This document shows, in pieces, positions 60,175 through 64,000 of a stretch of DNA of 64,000 nt (position 1 is its first letter; every line of letters starts with the position of its first letter). Both the position numbers and the translations under genes were made by a program. The notes beneath the pieces were generated by a model. That model was not told the origin of the DNA. It did no database searches and saw only the letters and a program-made list of their open reading frames with translations. Source of the stretch: Candidatus Kapaibacterium thiocyanatum (GTDB lineage: Bacteria; Bacteroidota; Ignavibacteria; Kapaibacteriales; Kapaibacteriaceae); contig MKVH01000025.1 of assembly GCA_001899175.1 (NCBI GenBank), positions 169,760 to 233,759 on the forward strand. Direction: 5' to 3'.

Positions 60175-60716
60175 GAGGACATCTCCTGAGGATACCACTG
60201 CTCTGAATGGGACATAGCAGGTATGATGAATTCAGTATTCTTCTTGATATTACCCCATACAAGATAGCGAATAGATGAACCGTGCATTGTAAGCGGTTCA
60301 ATCGATATACTAGGGGGAATAGCCGACAAAAACGCTACCTCGCTGGGCGTCCAATAATCGGATCTGAACTTCCTCGAAGAATTCTTGGTAGAGCTTCTAT
60401 CATAGGCCCCAATCTTATCTGCAATCTTCTGAATCAACTTATCATTGGTTAAGTTGATTCGAGTGTGATTGAGGATACTCAAAGCCTCGTCATTACGACC
60501 TAGCAAGTGAGCCATCATTGCCGCGCTAACGTTGTAAGTGTATATCGAGAGTTCTGATAGGCCCAAATCTATAACAGCACGGGCTACCTTATGCTCAAGG
60601 CCAAATGCTTCATCCAACATTCCTGTGTTCAACTCTTCACCTTCAGTGGCCTTTTCAAACAAGTCAGCCGCACGGTTATGTAGCTCAGCATAACGTATGT
60701 GTTCTGCCTTTTGCAT
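60171..60716 (-). CDS. Hypothetical helical protein of the VapD operon
   Basis: 181 residues from ATG 60716, which overlaps the stop of the gene before it (TAATG). The first half is helical and TPR-like (AELHNRAADLFEKATEGEELNTGMLDEAFGL ... VSAAMMAHLLGRNDEALSIL). The second half is basic then hydrophobic, with no known fold. A partner-binding role (antitoxin or adaptor) is inference. Confidence 0.45.
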   Translation of the reverse strand: MQKAEHIRYAELHNRAADLFEKATEGEELNTGMLDEAFGLEHKVARAVIDLGLSELSIYTYNVSAAMMAHLLGRNDEALSILNHTRINLTNDKLIQKIADKIGAYDRSSTKNSSRKFRSDYWTPSEVAFLSAIPPSISIEPLTMHGSSIRYLVWGNIKKNTEFIIPAMSHSEQWYPQEMSS

Positions 60717-61240
60717 TAGGGCCTCTCTATCACAGACATTTCGAATGGTTCGGCCATTGCGACGATAACGATCCAATCCATGTCGTCAGCACCTTTATCG
60801 ACGATTCGCTGGACCTTAGATTTCACACGTTTCCTTAGTGTGGGAGTCTTCCCCCGTTCGATGCCAGAAACCTCCAAACAGCCAATCAGATCCAACGGGC
60901 TGTCTAGTGAATGGAGGTAATAGTCAAATTCCCTTGGTTTGACTGGAACTCGACCTACCAACTTCCCACAAACCGATCGAACGTACCGCAGCGCAATACA
61001 AAGTCCTAGTTGTTCCGCCCGTTCTTTTGCGATCCAATGCCCATTATCGTTCTGGATTTTGAACTGCACCTTATGGTTATCGACATGGGGTAGAGTACAT
61101 CCTTGAGAATCGAATACACCAATGGATTCGCCCGGTTTTCGACCAACCGCAGTAAGGCACAAAGCAGCCCCTTCGACCATAACGTTAAGTTTTGCCGATT
61201 GGTAAGTCGTTGTATCGGCTAAGCTTCTCAAATCTAACAT
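60716..61240 (-). CDS. Hypothetical protein of the VapD operon
   Basis: 174 residues from ATG 61240; a GTG at 61243, overlapping the VapD stop (TAGTG), would add one residue. Recognisable blocks are MVEGAALCLTAVGRKPGESIGVFDSQG and KPREFDYYLHSLDSPLDLIGCLEVSGIERGKT, with a basic end to the second (LRKRVKSKVQRIV). No family recognised. Its position directly after the toxin gene makes it the most obvious candidate antitoxin. Confidence 0.45.
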   Translation of the reverse strand: MLDLRSLADTTTYQSAKLNVMVEGAALCLTAVGRKPGESIGVFDSQGCTLPHVDNHKVQFKIQNDNGHWIAKERAEQLGLCIALRYVRSVCGKLVGRVPVKPREFDYYLHSLDSPLDLIGCLEVSGIERGKTPTLRKRVKSKVQRIVDKGADDMDWIVIVAMAEPFEMSVIERP

Positions 61241-61242
61241 CA

Positions 61243-61596
61243 CTAGTTCATTTCGTTTGAAGAAGATACTGCTGATGCTACTATGGCAATAGCAGGATTA
61301 AGATCGTTATCCTCTTCAATTCGAAGCATTCGAATATCGCGCACGGATGGTGCGAACCAGCTATATCGACGAGCCAGATCCTGTACGGCAATGACACAAC
61401 GCACAGCATTTACCGTATTATCGCCGAAATACACAGAACCCTGCTGGCGAGAAAATCCACGCTCCGACAAAAAGCTTGCGATTGCGGAATAGGCGTTGGT
61501 CGAGGAATTACCGGGATAGTTGGATTGCAGTGCTGCTGTGTCTAAATCAAAAGCTATTGCGTACATAGATGTTGTATGCTTGGATGAATCAAACAT
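61243..61596 (-). CDS. vapD: VapD-family endoribonuclease (Cas2-like)
   Basis: Clear VapD: MYAIAFDLDTAALQSNYPGNSSTNAYSAIASFL, ERGFSRQQGSVYFGD, AVQDLARRYSWFAPSVRDIRMLRIEEDNDLNPAI. VapD is a small ferredoxin-like RNase related to Cas2 and, in Haemophilus and Helicobacter, a toxin-like mRNA interferase. 117 residues from ATG 61596 (AGCAGGAA just before), 107 from MYAIAF at 61566. Leads an overlapping four-gene operon and lies 1.6 kb from a CRISPR array. Confidence 0.9.
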   Translation of the reverse strand: MFDSSKHTTSMYAIAFDLDTAALQSNYPGNSSTNAYSAIASFLSERGFSRQQGSVYFGDNTVNAVRCVIAVQDLARRYSWFAPSVRDIRMLRIEEDNDLNPAIAIVASAVSSSNEMN

Positions 61597-61732
61597 TTCC
61601 TGCTATCTCCCAAGATAGAGAAAAACGGACATAGTTTCCCATCTGATTTTGCTTTCCTGTCTAAGCGTAAGTCCTTGTAAATCAACAAGAGGATTGATCA
61701 TTGTACAGAATGATCAATCCAAGGTTCAGTTG

Positions 61733-61981
61733 CTACAGTATCTTGGATTCCAACTCCTGAATCTTCTCACGGAGTTCTTCGATGATCTTTCCTCGTTCGT
61801 CAAATCCATCCTTGAAGTAGTCGAAATCCTTAGAAAGCTGATTGACGTAATCGAAGTTCACCCAAAGCTCACCTTTGATCCAATGGTACTCCTTCAGGAA
61901 GGACAACATGGAGTTTCGGTCCAGCATTATCCTGCCGTGTGATCGGCTGTTCGGCTGTTCTGTTCCGTTTGGGGTTTCCAT
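61733..61981 (-). CDS. Small METPN-start protein with C-terminal coiled coil
   Basis: 82 residues beginning METPNGTEQPNSRSHGRIML, ending in a coiled coil (YFKDGFDERGKIIEELREKIQELESKI). The first five residues METPN and 11 bases around the start (GGGGTTTCCAT on plus) are identical to the gene at 62009-62203. No family recognised. The 136 bases between it and vapD show nothing. Confidence 0.5.
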   Translation of the reverse strand: METPNGTEQPNSRSHGRIMLDRNSMLSFLKEYHWIKGELWVNFDYVNQLSKDFDYFKDGFDERGKIIEELREKIQELESKIL

Positions 61982-62008
61982 ATCAGACCTCGACAAAGTT
62001 GACTAGAA

Positions 62009-62203
62009 CTAGCTCTGTACCACACGCAAAGACTCCACAAGAATGAGATCATCGTGAGGTCTTCCAAGATTATCTTGCCACTGACACAGTGCAACACCAC
62101 TCAGCAGGCTACGAACCGAGGCGCGAAACGCCTCGTATTCCTTTAGGGTCACGACACTCCCAACGACAATCGTCGGCTCGTCTACTTGGTTCGGGGTTTC
62201 CAT
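62009..62203 (-). CDS. Small METPN-start protein
   Basis: 64 residues: METPNQVDEPTIVVGSVVTLKEYEAFRASVRSLLSG. Shares METPN and its nucleotide context with the gene downstream. The start abuts the predicted end of the IS1-like element, so its promoter may come from, or have been replaced by, the insertion. No family recognised. Confidence 0.45.
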   Translation of the reverse strand: METPNQVDEPTIVVGSVVTLKEYEAFRASVRSLLSGVALCQWQDNLGRPHDDLILVESLRVVQS

Positions 62204-63107
62204 GGTTCAAGCATGAGTATGAAAAAACCTGTCTTACCACAGGTAAGACAGCAATCCAACAAAAAACATGCTCAATCCAGTAACCCCAGAAGCTCCTCAA
62301 TACTCCACAATCTCGTTTCAATCCCTGCTTCCATGGCCGGAGAAACCCGAAGCGTACTGTGTGTCCTGACAAAATTGTAGTACGCCAGATACAGGGCGAT
62401 AGCATAGCGATGATTCTCGATATTCTTGGAGAACGCATTTGTCCTCCGAGCTAACCGCTTCACTCCCGTTCTCAAACTAAGATTGGCTCGTTCAACATAA
62501 CTCGTCGAAATCTCATTCAGAGGTACGTGGCCTTGTACTACCTTCTTCACTGCTCCAGCATACCGTCGATTCTTGTGTTGTTTGACAAGTTGAGCGAATC
62601 TCACACTACGACCAAATACCTGCTCTACAGCTTCCGGATACGCACCAAATCCATCGCTAATGATCGTGATCTTACCCCTATAGCAGCGACGCACCTTTTG
62701 CATGAATATCAACGCATCTTCTGACGTTCGCTTACCAACATGAAAAACTGGCATCAAACGAGTCTTCGAACATATTCCCGTCCATAGCCAGACGGAACCA
62801 CAGTCGCTCAACCCATTCATCGCTTCCGGAAGCCGGTGGTCTTTGATTCGAACAAATGAATGCTGCTCGTCAACTTCCAAACGGGTCGGCAGAAGATCCT
62901 TGAATTTGGCCTTCATCATATCCTCACACGTAGCACCTAACTCCCGTTGAAGCTTGGCTACGGTATTGATCGAGACGTTTGCTATCCGGGCCGTTCCACG
63001 GACAGAAACGCAGTCAACTAAACACTGAACGATCAATGCCCTCTTCTGCAAGGGAAGCTGATTCATTGATGTGGATATTCGTGGGCATGGGTCACCTTGA
63101 ACAGTGG
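62200..63107. mobile_element. IS1-like insertion sequence (boundaries tentative)
   Basis: The transposase gene is flanked by an imperfect inverted repeat, CCATGGTTCAAG at 62200-62211 and CTTGAACAGTGG at 63096-63107 (10 of 12 match). This gives an element of about 908 bp. I could not find a target-site duplication at these ends, so the boundaries need confirming. Confidence 0.4.
62272..63066 (-). CDS. IS1-like DDE transposase
   Basis: 264 residues, single frame (no frameshift as in classic IS1). N-terminal helix-turn-helix (GTARIANVSINTVAKLQRELGATCEDM), then DDE domain: EVDEQHSFVRIKD (first D), TIISDGFGAYPEAV (second D) and SYVERANLSLRTGVKRLARRTNAFSKNIENHRYAIALY (E region). This layout is close to IS1-family transposases of the type without ribosomal slippage. 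Complete, so possibly active. Only one copy is in the window. Confidence 0.88.
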   Translation of the reverse strand: MNQLPLQKRALIVQCLVDCVSVRGTARIANVSINTVAKLQRELGATCEDMMKAKFKDLLPTRLEVDEQHSFVRIKDHRLPEAMNGLSDCGSVWLWTGICSKTRLMPVFHVGKRTSEDALIFMQKVRRCYRGKITIISDGFGAYPEAVEQVFGRSVRFAQLVKQHKNRRYAGAVKKVVQGHVPLNEISTSYVERANLSLRTGVKRLARRTNAFSKNIENHRYAIALYLAYYNFVRTHSTLRVSPAMEAGIETRLWSIEELLGLLD

Positions 63108-63163
63108 AAAAACAAAAACCCGCAGAACCTTACGGGACTACGGGTAACGATACCTGCGGAAAA

Positions 63164-63199
63164 GTGTTTCGTTCCTCGACTAGTGTACTAGCGAAACAC
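63164..63199. repeat. Inverted repeat between the transposase and the CRISPR array
   Basis: Outer arms GTGTTTCG / CGAAACAC (63164-63171 / 63192-63199) enclosing the smaller palindrome CTAGTGTACTAG. No T-run follows. It lies just before the leader-distal repeat of the CRISPR array. Confidence 0.45.
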
Positions 63200-63211
63200 G
63201 CATAGACGGTT

Positions 63212-63301
63212 CGGTCCATCCCCGCATGTGCGGGTGAGATATTTGGTCTTATTTCCGACGGATCCTTGGAGACGGACCATCCCCGCGAGTGCGGGTGACA
63301 T
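63212..63301 (-). CRISPR. Type I-E CRISPR array, leader-distal end (two repeats, one 32-bp spacer)
   Basis: Two 29-bp repeats at 63212-63240 and 63273-63301 separated by a 32-bp spacer (63241-63272), the exact type I-E geometry. The core is ATCCCCGCGAGTGCGGGT, a hairpin. On the minus strand the repeat ends ATGGTCCG (second copy) or ATGATCCG (63944 copy), matching the type I-E crRNA handle, so transcription is to the left. The left repeat differs from the 63944 copy at 5 positions, as expected of the oldest repeat. No cas genes in the window. Confidence 0.85.
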
Positions 63302-63943
63302 TCTTCGGTTTGCCCCCAGAAGTTGGGAGTGGGCTACCGGGATCGGCTTTGCGCAAGAGGTTCATGAACATCGATTGCGCACTCGCCGTTGCGTCCTCGA
63401 ACTGCTGGAGTTCTTCGGGCGTCTTCAATGGTGGTGGGCGTTTTCTTCGTCGCATTATGCAGTATACGGCGAATGGTGGGGAATGTTGTGCAAGGGGAAA
63501 ATTGACGGGAATCCCGTCTTATATGGAAACCCCAATCAGAGAGACACTCGATCGTGCCACTGTCAACTAGATGGGGGGGGGGAACATCACACTCACAGGA
63601 TTCTTATGTACTGCGAACATCAGCCCAGTGAAGAAAACATACCCGCTGAAATTGACGTGACTACGTCCCCTGACTTCATCATGGATGAAAACGGCCACCT
63701 ATACGTGAACAGCAAACTGTTGACGAAGATTCCAAGTCAAGACTCAGAAGATCAATCTAGCGGCACCTGAAAAGCGAGTCCGATAGTTATACCCGGTGGT
63801 TCCATACTTGACGAGGGAATAACGCAATAAGTTTGGACCTTGAGGAAGTCTTCGTTACGCTCAACCACTTTCATCTGTAGGCGGAAGCCTCCTATATTCC
63901 GTAGCGGAATTATTCCCTTGAGAAACCGAAGCTGAGAGAGTGC
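63302..63943. other. 642-bp non-CRISPR sequence inside the array
   Basis: Between the second and third repeats there is no repeat at the expected 61-bp phase. The segment has a 9-bp inverted repeat CTTCGGTTT / AAACCGAAG near its ends (63303-63311 / 63923-63931), a run of ten G at 63573-63582 and short open frames. It has no transposase. It is either an insertion into the array or a remnant that splits two arrays. One minus frame (63249-63455) starts in it and runs through the repeat at 63273; I do not count this as a gene. Confidence 0.5.
63606..63770 (+). CDS. Possible small protein within the CRISPR interruption
   Basis: 54 residues from ATG 63606 with AGGA 5 bases upstream: MYCEHQPSEENIPAEIDVTTSP, then an acidic, ordered-looking end (FIMDENGHLYVNSKLLTKIPSQDSED). 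A longer in-frame extension to 63228 would pass through a CRISPR repeat and the poly-G tract and is not believable. No family recognised. Confidence 0.3.
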   Translation: MYCEHQPSEENIPAEIDVTTSPDFIMDENGHLYVNSKLLTKIPSQDSEDQSSGT

Positions 63944-64000
63944 CGGATCATCCCCGCGAGTGCGGGTGACATGAAGACATTTGGTGAAGGTAGCAGGACT
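63944..64000 (-). CRISPR. Continuing type I-E CRISPR repeat at the window edge
   Basis: A complete 29-bp repeat at 63944-63972, differing from the 63273 repeat at one base, followed by 28 bases of a spacer cut off by the window end (63973-64000). More repeats and the leader are expected beyond the window. Confidence 0.75.

Noticed and set aside
63228..63770. 180-residue frame through the CRISPR repeat and poly-G tract
   Set aside because: The first half is repeat and spacer sequence; only the last 54 codons look plausible, so I list just that part with low confidence.
63302..63943. Hidden degenerate repeats in 61-bp phase between the known repeats
   Set aside because: I compared the first predicted position (63334) with the repeat and found no similarity; the 11 x 61 spacing is probably chance.

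Overview
The window is a high-GC bacterial chromosome segment, most likely from the Bacteroidota/Chlorobi side of the tree (Ignavibacteria or Kapabacteria-like). Three observations support this: several secreted proteins end in type IX secretion (T9SS)-style C-terminal domains (first gene, 9.7-11.1 kb, GH44 enzyme); many genes are preceded by the Bacteroidota-type -7 promoter element TAnnTTTG (15.07, 18.54, 39.39, 46.34, 55.40 kb); and RNA polymerase omega and DUF1684 proteins have forms seen in that phylum. The lineage is inferred from these features, not from a marker-gene tree.

Layout. 0-36 kb is dense core-type DNA: the end of a T9SS surface protein, the Mg2+ P-type ATPase MgtA, a GNAT acetyltransferase, aconitase, a VapBC-like toxin-antitoxin pair, three small lipoproteins, a T9SS cargo protein, an ABC-F ATPase, a membrane desaturase, an FKBP isomerase, an alkyltransferase-like protein back to back with an FAD dehydrogenase, an amine-oxidase-like flavoprotein, a VWA/OmpA lipoprotein, an O-methyltransferase, an MlaD/MCE protein, SSB, a cyclase-family hydrolase, a sigma-54 activator overlapping a HIT-rhodanese fusion, a J-domain protein, a patatin/beta-barrel protein, two SDRs flanking acylphosphatase, and a run of M16-like protein, DcuC carrier, cysteine desulfurase and MoxR ATPase. 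A DUF2235 hydrolase closes this part.

36.0-39.4 kb is a lower-GC accessory patch: a secreted protein, a small Cys-rich secreted protein, an unrecognised protein and a DUF1508 protein. 39.4-55.4 kb returns to core: Der GTPase, a GH44 glycosidase, a persulfide/sulfite handling operon (persulfide dioxygenase-rhodanese, rhodanese, TauE exporter), a sigma factor, a UbiA-like membrane protein, a dcd-DUF1684-lipoprotein operon, a glycosyltransferase, a SIMPL protein, a second ABC-F protein, CoaBC and RpoZ.

55.4-64 kb is a genomic island, lower in GC and rich in small and unrecognised genes. It holds a second copy of the secreted-protein/Cys-rich-protein pair seen at 36.5 kb, tiny membrane peptides, a DUF3892 protein, an OB-fold protein, an XRE regulator, a four-gene operon of VapD (Cas2-like RNase) with two unknown proteins and a SecB-like chaperone, two small genes with the same METPN start, an IS1-like transposase, and the end of a type I-E CRISPR array (29-bp repeats, 32-bp spacer). 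The array is interrupted by 642 bp and continues past the window edge. No cas genes, rRNA or tRNA genes were seen.

The strongest candidates for something new are the duplicated secreted cassette (36.5-38.0 and 55.7-57.1 kb), the VapD/SecB-like operon (59.6-61.6 kb), and the shared palindromic promoter element that appears to start two divergent leaderless genes at 15.46 kb.
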